A stretch of 64,000 nucleotides of DNA from Thinopyrum elongatum (Eukaryota > Streptophyta > Magnoliopsida > Poales > Poaceae), in assembly GCA_011799875.1 (NCBI GenBank), contig CM022302.1:307531048-307595047 (forward strand), in the 5' to 3' direction. The translations under genes were made by a program, and so were the position numbers. Positions 11,459 to 23,215 of this stretch are shown here, in pieces. The notes beneath the pieces were generated by a model. That model was not told the DNA's origin and did not search any database. It worked only from the letters and a program-made list of their open reading frames with translations. Numbering within the stretch: the stretch's first letter is position 1; every line of letters begins with the position of its first letter.

Positions 11459-14400
11459 TTACATGGAATAATGACGGCAAGAAAAAGGGAGAAGCACCCA
11501 ATCCCTGCGCTGGCCTTCGATCCTTCTGATGGAGTCCACCTTCTCAAGGATAGGCGCGATGCACTCTTCAAGCGCCTCAACATTTGCATTCCTTGGCAGA
11601 TAGCTGAGCGCGTTGGAAAGGTCGATGCCGGGGTTGCTGTGCACCACCTTGATGAGCACCTTGCGGAGGACGGCCCGGCAAAGCCGGCGAGTCTCGTTCG
11701 CCAGTTGGGTCGCCCGGCTAGACTGGAGCACCCTCAACGCGTTGATGATGCTTTCAAAGAACATCGTCAACCTGGCACTTGGAGATATTCTTTCCTCGGA
11801 AGAATACTTGAAGTTCGACAAGCCCATGGTTGACAGTTCTGCGGTAAGCTTCTCCGCGGTGGTGATGAGACGGCCAGTCCAGATCTCCACTCCCTTCTCG
11901 TACTCGTTTTGGGCAGCGGCGGCGCTCTTGAGCAGGTTCCTCTCTCCTTGGAGATCCTTGAGTAGAGCCTTCTCACGGGCCTTGCCGGCCTCGAGAGACT
12001 TCTGCAGCGTGGTCAGCTTCAGCTCCAGAACCGCAATATTATCAGCCGCAGAGGAGAGCTGCTTGGTCTTGTCGGACAGGGCAACTTGCATCTCCGCCAA
12101 GGAGTGGAGGGTTATTTCCCTGTCCCCCTTGAGCGTCAAGAGCTCCTTGCCGTGCTCTTCGAGATCTGTTTCCAGCCTCTTCAGTTTGTCGTTCAGCTCG
12201 TTCTTGGCGGCCTCTGCAGCTTCGGCAGCATCGACGGCCTCATTGAGCTTGCCGGTGTGACTTGCAGTCAGAGCTTCGAGCGCCTCCTTATGTTTTCGCT
12301 CCAGCTCCTGGGTCCGCCGCGCGACAAGATTTTCAATATCCTCATCCTTGCTATGAAGCTTGGCGGCGAGCACCTGCTCACGTGCAGTGAGATCTTCCTC
12401 ATGAGCATCAAGAGCAACGCGGCGCCCCGTCAGGACGGCATCTTCGGCAGCAATCCTTTGAACAGCTTCATCATGCGCCTTCTCCATATCTGATTGCTTC
12501 AGGAGGATCTCATTCCACTGCTGGCTCACTTGTTCCCGGCCGGCAACCAACTCTTGGAGGGCCTCGGCGTGCCAGATCTGCATTTGTGCGACGCGCCTTT
12601 GGAAATCTGCTTCGGCCGCCTCAACAACTGCCATTCTGGAGTCCGCTTTGTCTTTCCGGGCGTGATGGAGAGCCTAGAGTTTGCGGAAATTCTCGCCCAT
12701 GGCCTGAAGGAGCTGATCCTCTTAAGATTTGCCGCTGCTAGTACTGGGATCGTCGACAACTTCAAGCCTGGCAGCAGCGATGATTTCTTCGAAAACTTCT
12801 CCTTCGGCTGGTGCCCCAGCGCTTGCCGTCCCCGGCAAGTTGATGAACAGGTTCTCGCCAACTTTGAGGTACTTGCTGGATGAGGGGCCTTCAGATGTTG
12901 ATGGCTGGTCTTCAGTGGCCGCCTCACCAGTGACAGGGGGCTCTGTGGCCGGTGCAGCGCCTGGCACTCCTGTGGCTGGAATGCTATCAGTGCGGTCCTC
13001 AGCCTCCCTGTCGCCCACTTCAGCAGGTTCTTCGGTGGTTTCCTCTTGTGCTGTCTTGGCGGCCTCCCCGTCAAGAGCACCACCAGCCTCGACAGTGTCA
13101 TCCTTGGTGGCCTCGCTGGCAGCGATCCTGTCTGCTTCGGCGGCGGCATCCCTGGCGGTCTCCTCGATCACAACGTCGACGTCCATGTGTTCCATCACAG
13201 GGAACTCTGAAGGGCGAAGGAGGAAAACAGAATAAGATCGAGGTTGAGGTTTGAAGTGACCGAAGACAGAGAGATAAGAGAAAAAGAATAACAAGCACTC
13301 TGAGGCAATCGAGTACCTGCGTCGGGCTGTCAGGAGGTGGCTTCACCCCTCCCGGCAACTCCGGTTGCCGGGGGCGTGTCGCCGGAGTCCGCGCTTGCCG
13401 GCTCCTCCTCAGTTAGGACGGGCTCGTCGGCAAGATCTCTTGCCGGGGACGTGCTTGTGGGTGGAGCGGTCGATGAAGGAGGCACAATGGGGATGTCTTC
13501 TCCTTGTTGCCGTTCTTCTCCTGCGAACCCAAAGATATTAGTAGGCAAGAATGAAAACCTCAGCACCCGCCAGCAGAAAAAAGAACAATGAACTTACGCT
13601 GGGGGCTGTGCTGGGGGCTACGCTGGGGGATGCGTTGAGGACTAGACTCCGGGCTCACAATGACGGTTTCTGGCATGCTAGTGGAGCCTGCCGGGGGCTC
13701 GTCGCCCGTAGAAGTCCTTGACCTCTTCGTCATCCTCTCCAGCAAGGTTTATGTGTCACTGCAGAGACAATACAAGCAAGTCAGTAAGATTGATGCAAGA
13801 TTGGAAGGTAAAAGCTGTGGCAAAGTACTTACTCTTCTTCCTCTCGCTCCGGAGTAAAGCCGGAGATGTTGAAGTCAACCTCCGTTGCGGTGTCTGAGTG
13901 GGGAGGCGGAGGAGGAGTCCTAGGCCGCTTGGCTGTGGCAGGCACCGGGGCAGCTTCCGGCGCGGTGGTACGAGACCCTCCTGCCGCCCCGGCAGTGGCC
14001 GCTGGTCTGGGTCTCGCGCGCCGTGCAGGCTGTTGACGAGCCCCCTGCCGCGGTCCGGTCTTGCCGGGGCTTCGCCACTCGAAGAGGGCTGGCTTGCCGG
14101 GATGCCAGATGCAGCCTTCCGAAGAACACGCTTTGTCTTCTTCTTCGGGGGTGGGGGCTCTTCTCGCGTCTCTTCTTCTTCGACCGAGTCCTCGCCGGAC
14201 GAGCTTTCAGTGGCTGCGCTGCTCTCCTCCCCGGCAACCTCGCCCTCCCCGGCAGGCTTCACCTCCACTACCACATCTGTGTCGCTAGCTTCCCACTCTG
14301 TGAAGCCGACGCTGCCGGCCTCTGCGGCAAGATTTGCATCTTCCACCCTAGTAGCAATGTAAGCTACTTCTTGGTCGGTGGTGGCTCGGATGAAATCTGG

Positions 14401-15453
14401 CTCTTTACGGACAGGCCTCTCCGTCAAGCTGTCAAAGAACTTCTGCGCTTCCTCCTCGCTTGGCTCGGCCCAGGTCGGGTCAAGGCCGTGGGCGTTGAAG
14501 ATCGGCAGGAAGGCAATGATTGACCCCAAGGCAGAGTTGTTGCACAAGGGGACAATCCTTGCCAGCAGCCGGTGCTTATCTTCGCGCTGGAATAACTTCT
14601 GACGGAGAGCGCCAAGCTGCATAGCGGTCAGATTGTTGTTCAGCCCAGGGCGCAATCTCATGATATCTGCCGTGTTCTTGTATTCCCAGGCTGGCCTTCC
14701 CCTGTTCTGCAGAGGGGCGATGCGGCGGCAGAGAAAGTCGAAGCTGATCATCTCCATCGTCAGCCCGGCAGCCTTCAAGCGAAGGATCCTGGTGGTGGCG
14801 ATTGTGAGCCTCTCGTCTTCCGCAGCGAGATCGCTCCAATCCTTGCCACGGACCACCTTCTGTTGCCGGGGATGACAAAAAGGATGGGGATCTGCTTCCT
14901 GGATCCAGCACCATTCGGCCCGCCACTCGTCCCACTTTTCGCGGTAAACTCCCTCTGGGTATATTTCTTTATTCCAAGCCCTTGGAATCCAGGCAATAGA
15001 ACCAGAGAGAGCCTCTCCTTTTTGGATACGAGGGAAGAAATAATGGCGAAAAAGAGCAGAATTGGGGATCACGCCAACGAAATACTCACAGAGATGGGCA
15101 AAGATAGACATGCAAAGTACTGCATTCGGCGTGAAATCAAGAAGACGGAAGCCGTATGTGTACATGATGTCATTGAAGAAGTCGGAAAAGGGGGGACAGA
15201 GCCCGTAATAGAAATATGCAGTGAAGAAAGGGTATCTGTCCGATCCACCTTTGGAGCAAGCACCTGGGATTACGCGTGTGGCGGGGTGAGCTTGCGTTCC
15301 CTTCGCCCACATGCATTGGTATCACCCCTTTAGAGCTTCAGCATCGAGCGTCGGAGGGAAGACGACGAGCCTCTTCCGCATCTCCGCCAGTTCGCTCTCC
15401 GGAACTTCGGCTTTCGCCTCCTTGCCATTGCCTTTGCTGGCCTTGGGCGGCAT
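11459..15453 (-). pseudogene. antisense accessory gene of the Tat Gypsy (Transposase_28-like plus coiled coil), spliced and broken
   Basis: Read on the minus strand, a frame starts at ATG 15453. The N-terminal half (about 15300-14400) resembles the Pfam 'putative gypsy type transposon' domain (Transposase_28; segments PPFSDFFNDIMYTYGFRL and LCEYFVGVIPNSALFRHYFF). An acidic, Pro/Ala/Ser-rich middle follows. The last ~390 residues (12634-11459) are a long Glu/Ala/Lys-rich coiled coil. Splice signals predict four exons: 15453-13833, 13758-13598, 13520-13317 and 13206-11459; each intron has GT and AG borders. Breaks are TGA at 15322-15324, a frame change near 14.03 kb, TAA at 12722-12724 and TAG at 12674-12676. 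Function in Tat elements is not established; expression from the antisense strand of the 3' half is typical. I saw no promoter clearly separate from the LTR. Confidence 0.8.
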
Positions 15454-15850
15454 GGCGACTGTGAGGACGGAAGCTGGGGGCGGAGCGAGCGCGGGAGCAG
15501 CAGGCGGAAGAGGAAAAAGTTTCGCTCTGAGCTCGAGAGGAGGAAGGCGATGGCGATGGCCAGATTGAGAAGAAGAGGGGGGGGGGGGGCGTAAATAGGT
15601 TTGTGCCTCTGCGACTTCTCTTTTTTATGGGGAAGGAGCGGGGCCGCATTTTTTATTCCCCAATGTGAATGCGCCTCTATAGACGCGAGACAGTTGTAGC
15701 CTTTTTGGCACGCTTCCCACATCGCGCGCTCCGTGCGCGTAGTGGGGGGCACAGTAAAACGACATATTTACGAGCAGTTAATCCCCTGCCACGCGTGCCC
15801 GTGCACTGTTTGGGCCTAGCCCAACAACGCCTCGCACTCGTGTATGGCCT

Positions 15851-15865
15851 AGGCCCGGGGGCTCC
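15851..15865 (+). other. polypurine tract of the Gypsy element
   Basis: A G-rich tract (GGCCCGGGGGCTCC) lies immediately before the 3' LTR start at 15866, the position where plus-strand DNA synthesis is primed. It contains a few pyrimidines, so it is an imperfect tract. Confidence 0.6.
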
Positions 15866-16738
15866 TGTCGGTGTACTAAGTATTGGGCCACTAGTACCCC
15901 GTACTTGTGCATGGGCAGTTGTAGCCATCCTCGCGGCAAGGCTTGCCGGGAACAGCTCGAGGTCGATTCAAGCCATCAAGGAAATCATCAAGTCAGAGAT
16001 CTGAGGATCAGCAGATAAGCAAAGCTGGAATTCGAAGGCCAGCTTCCCCGGCAAGATCCTTGCCGGGATGGCCTGTGGAGCCCGGCAAGGCTCGGCGCCC
16101 GGCAAGGCTTGGTTCCCAGCAAGCCCTGGCGCCCGGCAAGGTTTGGTGCCCGGCAATGAACGGCGCTTGGCGAGATTCCGCCACTGTGCCACCGCTTCGG
16201 CACAGTAACAAGTCTGACATTCTGGGTCCTTCCCTGGATGCGTGGCGACGTGCCAGTGGAGGAGAGCTTAAGCGGTGCTGATGGGATAGCCCCTTTTTCC
16301 ATCCCCAAGAAAGTGAGGACACCTAAACAGACACCTCACGGTGCATTAAATGCGCTTGTCCTAATCCGTCAGGGGTTAGGTATGATACCCTGTAGCTACT
16401 TTACACCTCCATGTATGTATATTTTGCCACTGTGGAGACCCCTTTGAGCATATAAAAAGGAGGCCCAAGGCAACTGCTACAGAGGGAAATAACTTCTGGC
16501 CCATTCTGCATGCGTAGCTGCTCTTTGAACGTACTGTTCATTGCGAGCGCTCCTGAAGGCTGGGCTCAAGAACATCAATAAGAACACAAAGCAGGAGTAG
16601 GGTTTTACGCTGATTAGCGGCCCGAACCTGGGTAAAAACTTCCCGCGTCGATCACTGGTTCTGCTCTTTGCGTATACCTCTCCCCCCGCCGAATCGTAAA
16701 GGGGTCTCTCGGGATCCCATAGGTGTCGTACCCCGACA
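15866..16738 (+). repeat. 3' LTR of the Gypsy element (873 bp)
   Basis: Same ends as the 5' LTR (TGTCGG ... CCCCGACA). By eye about ten substitutions separate the two LTRs outside the 17-bp array, which has five units here instead of six. TATA box at 16451-16460. Confidence 0.95.
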
Positions 16739-16743
16739 AGCGC
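16739..16743. repeat. target-site duplication (right) of the Gypsy element
   Basis: agcgc, identical to the bases before the 5' LTR at 3380-3384. Confidence 0.92.
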
Positions 16744-17222
16744 GTCCGGAGCCGCGTGGCAACAGTGGTGGTACGGCGGAGCTTGTCGCCGTCCGGCGAG
16801 GAAGAAAACAGAGGGGGAGAGGGTTCCAGAGGGGGTACGTGGACGGCGGCGACGTAGTCGGCGCTAGGGGACATACTACGGCGGCCTGAGCTGGCCTGTC
16901 CGATGTGACAACCGCGTAGAGCACTGACTTGGCCTGTCGCTCCCATGGTCACCATGTGGACAGCGTGCTCTGGCCCGCGTCTGCCCATCTAGACTTGTCC
17001 AACAGGATGTTCACTCATCAAATAGATAAGCTATGACATTGGATGGACAAGGAAGCCTCCAGAGTAATTGAGGTGATCCAGAATAGTTTCTGGATGGAAA
17101 ATTGGGGCAGAAGCTAAGGTAAAATAACTTGGTAAATGGAACAAAGACGTTGTCAGGTTGAGATCTGGTAGGAAGTAGTAGATTATGGAGAAATTTGAAG
17201 CCATTTGGACCTCATTTGCATA

Positions 17223-17840
17223 TACTTCCTTCACAATGCCAAATCTGGTCCAGAAAATGAATCTTGAAGCTGTGCTCAGATGGCCTCATGAAATGAGATG
17301 AAATTTGGTGTAGAGTCATGATTTGGAGGATGGTACTGGAAAAGTTTCAGCTCATTTGGAAATGGCTACAGGGTACTTCCTTCACAGCACTTCCAAATGA
17401 ACAGAAAATTGACAAAAATGCTGTGGGAGAATGGATGGAGGGATTGAGATGATTTTTGGTATCCAAGGGTGATTTGTCAATGTTAATCACCATGAAAAAT
17501 TTCAACTGAAATGGATCAAGGGTTCAAGCACTTCCTTTGCAAACTGGAAATCTAGAGAGAATTTGCAAATGGATGCTGTGCTCAAACTTTGAACTATGGG
17601 ACTTGGATCTTGATGGAAATGGTGAATATATGGACTGGATAAGCTCCACAAATTATTTTGGATTTTTCCTGGCTACCAAAATGGTAGTTCCTTTAGAAAG
17701 GGCCCAAAATGCAATATTGGCATTAAATAGGAAAATGCAATTTCCCTTATTTAATTATTGCCAATATTTTTGTGGGAGCTCAATATGATCAAAAAGAATA
17801 TCTCCACAAGTTTTCTTCAACTTTGGAGATGGATAGATAT
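17223..17840 (-). repeat. ~155-bp degenerate tandem repeats in the U3 of LTR 1
   Basis: The word (T)ACTTCCTTCACA or a close variant recurs at 17223, 17373, 17529 and 17684, spacings of 150, 156 and 155 bases. Between them other words recur at similar offsets, such as a GATGCTGTG-like word and TTTCAACTCATTTGG-like words. The same array, in better order, is in the related LTR at 30908-31840. Confidence 0.7.
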
Positions 17841-18824
17841 TTTCCTGGATTTAATTCCTTTAAACAGCAGAAAAAGGAATTAATTATAAATGAAAAATAT
17901 TGCAATTGACTTTGCAATATTTTTGCATATCCAGGGTTTACAAAGATAGGATGATCACTTGGAAAAATTTTGGGAGTCAGCAGATCAAAGGAAATTGGGG
18001 TTCCTTTGTAACTGAAAGGATTAGGGTTTCCCTTCCGGTGACTCGGAAGGTAGGGTTTCGGTGCCAAAACCCTGAGACTATTCAAATATGCCTCCGGCGA
18101 AAAGAAGGTAGTCTCTTCCATTTCTCGTGACTCCACTCACTGCAAAGGAACAACTGATTCTCCAATTCCGTGGTTTGTTTTCCTTTCATTCTACCTACCT
18201 TCTTTTCGCCGGAGGCATATTTGATACGTTATTTAACATTCCGAAGAAAGTGCAAACTTCCAGATCTGAAGGAATGGCAAGATCAGAGATCCATTTTACG
18301 CTGGGGCCTGGCCAATGGGGAATCAGTAGTACTCGACCTTTGCTTCAGAAATCCACTGTTGCTGAAGAGAAGAGAAGAGATTTCTAGCGCGCACTCCTAT
18401 CCGAGTAGAAAGACAGCCTACACTCACTGTTGGCAATGGAAGAGACTAGACTCTTTCCACACTTAAGATCCCAAGGGACAAGACAGATCAGATCTTTCTC
18501 TTTAGCCGGGGGCCCTTCTCCAGAGTAGAGTTTCGAACAAGAGTGCGGAGCGATGCGTTTCATCAAGAGTGCGAATCGAATGGAAGTTGACCATGTTCTT
18601 GAAATCGATCCTCGGATGTGAAATGAAAAGAGAAGCAAATCTTGGGGTGGCAAGGTTGGACTCACGAGAATCTCTGGTTGGACAGGGATGGCAAGGCTAA
18701 ATGACCATCTTCATATACCCAAGAGCCAGAGAAATTCCGATAACATCGAGAAAAAAGACGGGAGTCAAATCCCGCGAAGGAAAAAAAACAGGAGCAAAAA
18801 CCAGGGTGTTACAAGCGCCGCGGA

Positions 18825-19409
18825 TCAAGATAGGCATGTCAGCGCCGAGAGGCTGCAACTCACCGCACAACATGATCGATGGCGCGCCACAGAGCAAGCT
18901 AGGCGCGTCTGCGCCGATAGGCGGCGGCTCCCCGCAGGGCGAGACTGTCGGAGTGCCGCAGAGCGAGTGCGCGGCGCACTACACAGCAAGAGCGGATCCA
19001 TCGGCGCTTGCTTGCTGTCGACAGGGCATCGCAGCTTGGTACATGTCCCGTCAGTACCCATATTCCTCGCCAGAAGTGGGCAGAGGCCCTCTGCGCCGTA
19101 CTTGCACCAGAGGCCGGCTGCGCCGTACATGCACCGGACACCCGCCGCGCTGTTCGCATGGGTCGTGCCGTTCGCCTTGTCCGCGGCCCGCTCGATGCCA
19201 ATGCGCTGGTTGGTAGGCTCGACCGCCTCCTTGGCCCAGGTGTCCACCTGGGCGCAGTAGAGGAACATGGCCGTCGCATCCTCGAGCTGGTGATCTCCGA
19301 TGAAATAGCCAACTTGGAGCTCGAGATCACGCTCCAGATGTACCGCGAGCGTGTTGACCGCTTGGACGAACGCCTGCATGAGTTCAGGCAGAGCCAAGAG
19401 CTACCGTAG
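18825..19409 (-). pseudogene. hypothetical ORF remnant
   Basis: A minus-strand frame with protein-like composition runs from about 19409 to 18825. Its first ~85 codons (segments LMQAFVQAVNTLAVHLERDL and DATAMFLYCAQVDTWAKEAV) look like a helical domain. The remainder becomes Cys/Ser/Arg-rich and unlike a real protein, so the frame is probably lost near 19150. It ends beside the LTR boundary at 18813, which may have cut it. I do not recognise the family. Confidence 0.3.
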
Positions 19410-19670
19410 GAAAGGGCTGCTGGTCATGGTCTCATGGACGTGTTTTATTTTGTTGAGTCATTTCGACGTGGATAGCTATGTATTCACAGCAATCATAGTA
19501 TTGCTCTGTTTATTGCTCTGTTTCAATGTGTGTACTCTATTTTCCGCTCTTATATGTTCTGTTTCAATGTGTGTATATACGCTTTACATTCTGTATATGT
19601 GGATGATAACAACTAGATTCAAATTAGTATACAAAAATAGATAGAAAAAGGAATTCATAATATATATATA

Positions 19671-20386
19671 TTAATTGTTCATTAGTTCATCACAGAATAT
19701 ATATAATATCATCACATGTACGTGATGATACTTAACTACTAGGTACAATTCATAAAATTGAAAACGAACAATACTAAAACTAATAATCCCTCCTGAGGCA
19801 GTATTCCGGCAGCCCCTCGCCAGCAGCTCCATGGTGCGCGGCGTCTTCCCAGCGCGGAGGCAGTACTCCGCCTCCTCCGCCTCACAGCGCTTGACGTACC
19901 GATCTGCCTCTTGCTGGCGGACGAACGCGAACGATCTTGCCATTTCGTTGGGCACCCAACGGAGCTCCTCGTCAGTGGCACGCTGGAGCTTATCGCCCAC
20001 CTCCACGCAGCGATGAGGCGCCTAGCAGCTTTGACTTTCCTCGCGAAGTACCCGTCTTCGTACACCTCCTCCGCACGACGACGCGCGTGCCCCCAAAGCT
20101 CCACCGCCTCCTTTTTCCAGGCGGCATCACGGGCTTCACATGCCGCCTGGTACCTGGCTTCCTCCTCCGCCATCTTGTTCTTGAACGCCACTTGCTTGGC
20201 TTTCTCAGCTGGCGGTAGCGACTTCCACAGACAAAGATTGTACTGGCCCCAAAACCAATCCAAAGTTGGGGGGTCCGGCGAAACCTCGTCCGGCGGCGCG
20301 TAGGGGTCCTCGTCGCTGCTCTTCCAGTGAGCATCCTCGGGGGGCGGCGACTCCTCGTCGGCGCGTGGGCAGACTGGCGGCGCCAT
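19671..20386 (-). pseudogene. hypothetical acidic/Ala-rich ORF, frameshifted
   Basis: A minus-strand ATG at 20386 opens a frame with good coding character: an acidic Pro-rich N-terminus, a segment LDWFWGQYNLCLWKSLPPAE, then a charged Ala/Glu/Arg helical region. Coding character moves to a neighbouring frame near 20006, where it continues (segment ELRWVPNEMARSFAFVRQQE) to a stop at 19671, so one small indel has broken it. It resembles hypothetical proteins widespread in Triticeae repeats in my memory, but I cannot give a function. The GC-rich sequence up to about 20650 could be its leader. Confidence 0.4.
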
Positions 20387-20759
20387 GGCAGAGATTTGAG
20401 GGAGAGAGAGAGAGAGGGCGAGCGAGGGGAGGATGTAGATGAGAATGCAGGCAGGACGACATGAGCAAGGTAGTATTTATTGGCGGCCGGAATCTAGATC
20501 GACGGGAACAGTACACACGCCGATCGCCGGAATTTACGAGTACTGTAGTTTGAATTACACATGATTCCCGCAGCAAAATCCGTCTGTGAACATAATAGCT
20601 GACGGTTTCCAATACAGAACCGCGTCTGATTAATAACCCCCGCCACTCACCTTACAAACCTCGAGGCGCGAAATAGAGTGCCAATCGTGTGGGGGCCGGT
20701 TGTCTTGCCAGATCTTTACATTTTCTTTTTTGAACATCAGATATTTACATCGTCTGATG
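20387..20759. other. spacer between the hypothetical ORF and the 505-bp array
   Basis: No gene is seen. It has a short GA-rich run near 20400 and otherwise unremarkable sequence. Confidence 0.4.
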
Positions 20760-22975
20760 ATTTTTTAACTCGCACACAAGTACACAAAAATATGATTTTT
20801 CAAACCGTTATGGTTAGCCGTTGCATGTAGATGTAGTTCAAATTTGAATTACGGTCATTAAATGGATAGAAAATCACTTAAATGTCTTCAAAAGGTCAAA
20901 TAACCCCTGAAATTTTCCAAATTTTTACATGACAGTTGTATTAGTGCACGTTAAATGTTGAAAAAATTTGAAGGCGTAAGAGGAGGCTATCTCCCTTTCG
21001 TCATCAAACATGCATTGTTCCCTCTCGGAACCACGAGCCTTCTAGTGAGTTGCTCTAGTTTGTGAGGGGTGTGTGTCCAAACTTTCGTCAAACAGGCCAG
21101 TTTTTTACCACATCATCTTGGTGGCATGACATTACATCAAGCAAGGTTTCATGTTTTTTTGATCATTTTTTAATTTTTTGGAATTAAAATGCCATGGCAC
21201 TCCATGCATGTGTCCATGCCGTGAGACCAATATGTTTGAAAATTCCTTCTAATTTACTGCACATGGAATTAACTTGCACACAAGTACACAAATATGATTT
21301 TTCAAACCGTTATGGTTAGCCGTTGCATGTAGATGTAGTTCAAATTTGAATTACGGTCATTAAATGGCTAGAAAATCACTTAAATGTCTTTAAAAGGTCA
21401 AATGACCACAGAGATTTTCCAAATTTTCACATTACATATGTATTAGTGCATGTTAAACGTCGAAAAAAATTTGAAGGCCGTAAGAGGAAGCTATCTCCCG
21501 TTCATCATCAAACATGCATTGTTCCCTCTCGGAACCACGAGCCTTCTAGTGAGCTGCTCCGGTTTGTGAGGGGTGTGTGTCCAAACTTTCGTCAAATAGG
21601 CCAATTTTTTTACCACATCATCTTGGTGGCATGACATTACATCAAGCAAGGTTTCATGTTTTTCTGATCATTTTTTAATTTTTTGGAATTAAAATGCCAT
21701 GGCACTCCATGCATGTGTCCATGTCGTGAGACCAATATGTTTGAAAATTCCTTCTAATTTACTGCACACGGAATTAACTCGCACACAAGTACGCAAATAT
21801 GATTTTTCAAACCGTTATGGTTAGCCATTGCATGTACATGTAGTTCAAATTTGAATTACGGTCATTAAATGGCTAGAAAATCACTTAAATTTCTTTAGAA
21901 GGTCAAATGACCCCTGAAATTTTCCAAATTTTTACATGATAGTTGTATTAGTGCACATTAAACGTAGAAAAAAATTTGAAGTCTGTAAGATGAAGCTATC
22001 TCCCGTTCGTCATCAAACATGCATTGTTCCCCCTCGGAACCATGAGCCTTCTAGTGAGTTGCTCCGGTTTGTGAGGGGTGTGTGTCCAAACTTTCGTCAA
22101 ACAAGCCAATTTTTTTACCACATCATCTTGGTGGCATGACATTACATCAAGCAAGGTTTCATGTTTTTCTGATCATTTTTTAATTTTTTGGAATTAAAAT
22201 GCCATGGCACTCCATGCATGTCTCCATGCCGTGAGACCAATATGTTTGAAAATTCCTTCTAATTTACTGCACATGGAATTAACTCGCACACAAGTACACA
22301 AATATGATTTTTCAAACCGTTATGGTTAGCTGTTGCATGTACATGTAGTTCAAATTTGAATTACGGTCATTAAATGGCTAGAAAATCACTTAAATGTCTT
22401 TAAAATGTCAAATGACCCCTAAAATTTTACAAATTTTCACATGACAGTTGTATTAGTGCACGTTAAAATGTAGAAAAAAAATTGAAGGCCGTAAGGGGAA
22501 GCTATCTCCTGTTCGTCATCAAACATGCATTGTTCCCTCTTGGAACCACGAGCCTTCTAGTGAGTTGCTTCGGTTTGTGAGGGGGGTGTGTCCAAACTTT
22601 CATCAAACATGCCAAATTTTTTACCACATCATCTTGGTGGCATGACATTACATCAAGCAAGGTTTCATGTGTTTCTGATATTTTTTTTTAATTTTTTGGA
22701 ATTTAAATGCCATGGCACTCCATGCTTAATTCTGTCATAGCCGTTAGACCAATATGTTTGAAAATTCCTTCCAATTTACTGCACATGGAATTAAATCGCA
22801 CACAAGTACACAAAATATGACTTTTCAAACCGTTATGATTAGCTGTTGCATGTACATGTAGTTCAAATTTGAATTACGGTCATTAAATGGCTAGAAAATC
22901 ACTTAAATGTCTTAAAAGGTCAAATAACCCCTGAATTTTTCCAAAATTTGACATGATAGTTGTATTAGTACTACA
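20760..22975. repeat. ~505-bp tandem array, about 4.4 units
   Basis: The anchor CAAACCGTTA occurs at 20801, 21303, 21808, 22313 and 22827, giving unit lengths of 502, 505, 505 and 514 bp. Units are close copies with scattered substitutions and small indels. Each holds an AT-rich stretch around GTTCAAATTTGAATTACGG, which contains the palindrome TTCAAATTTGAA. Short ORFs inside the units repeat with them and are not genes. The last unit is truncated near 22975. Confidence 0.92.
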
Positions 22976-23215
22976 AATTTTCTCATACATTTAAAACACC
23001 ATCCGTTGCCACTTTACTCCAAATTTGTCTTTCACAGCTAATAAAAAATATCCACAACATCACACACAGTTTTTTTGTAGGAACCGTTTGCGATGAAAAT
23101 TTCTGGGTCTATGTAAGTCTTCCTCCTTAAGCTTCGCCGGCTCGTCTGCTCTAGTGCCGGCAACCACCGAATCCATGAATCCCGATCCCCATTCCCGCAC
23201 CCCCTTCTTGCAAAG

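Larger units (their letters stand above)
3385..16738 (+). mobile_element. Ty3/Gypsy retrotransposon, Tat lineage, full length
   Basis: The 13,354-bp element has paired LTRs (3385-4273 and 15866-16738), a primer-binding site, a polypurine tract and a five-base target duplication. Its plus strand encodes gag, protease, reverse transcriptase, RNase H, a second archaeal-type RNase H and integrase. The minus strand of the 3' half carries a separate spliced accessory gene. The extra RNase H and the antisense gene with a Transposase_28-like ('putative gypsy type transposon') domain are hallmarks of the plant Tat lineage (Grande, Retand and RIRE2 relatives). The element is coding-defective: at least four in-frame stops and one frameshift in gag-pol, plus breaks in the antisense gene. 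LTRs differ at about ten positions outside a tandem repeat, implying a fairly recent insertion. Confidence 0.93.
732..18813 (-). mobile_element. long LTR (element 1), interrupted by nested Gypsy element
   Basis: On the minus strand the LTR starts TGTAACACCCTGG at 18813 and ends CCACA at 732, directly before a primer-binding site. Removing the nested Gypsy insertion (3385-16738) and one target-site copy leaves about 4.7 kb, unusually long for a plant LTR. A second, related LTR of 4.3 kb at 27637-31947 has the same start, same end, same GC-rich block around a TATA box, and the same AT-rich block with ~155-bp periodic repeats. No protein is encoded; ORFs in the GC-rich block (for example 2434-3051 on the minus strand) are composition artefacts. 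The family cannot be named with confidence; long LTRs with this primer site are usual for Tekay/Del-like Gypsy elements, but that is inference. Confidence 0.75.

Noticed and set aside
18814..18818. The bases after LTR 1 are agcgc, the same as the nested Gypsy target duplication
   Set aside because: The Gypsy duplication is fully explained at 3380 and 16739. A five-base match elsewhere is probably chance, and the left flank of element 1 is outside the window.
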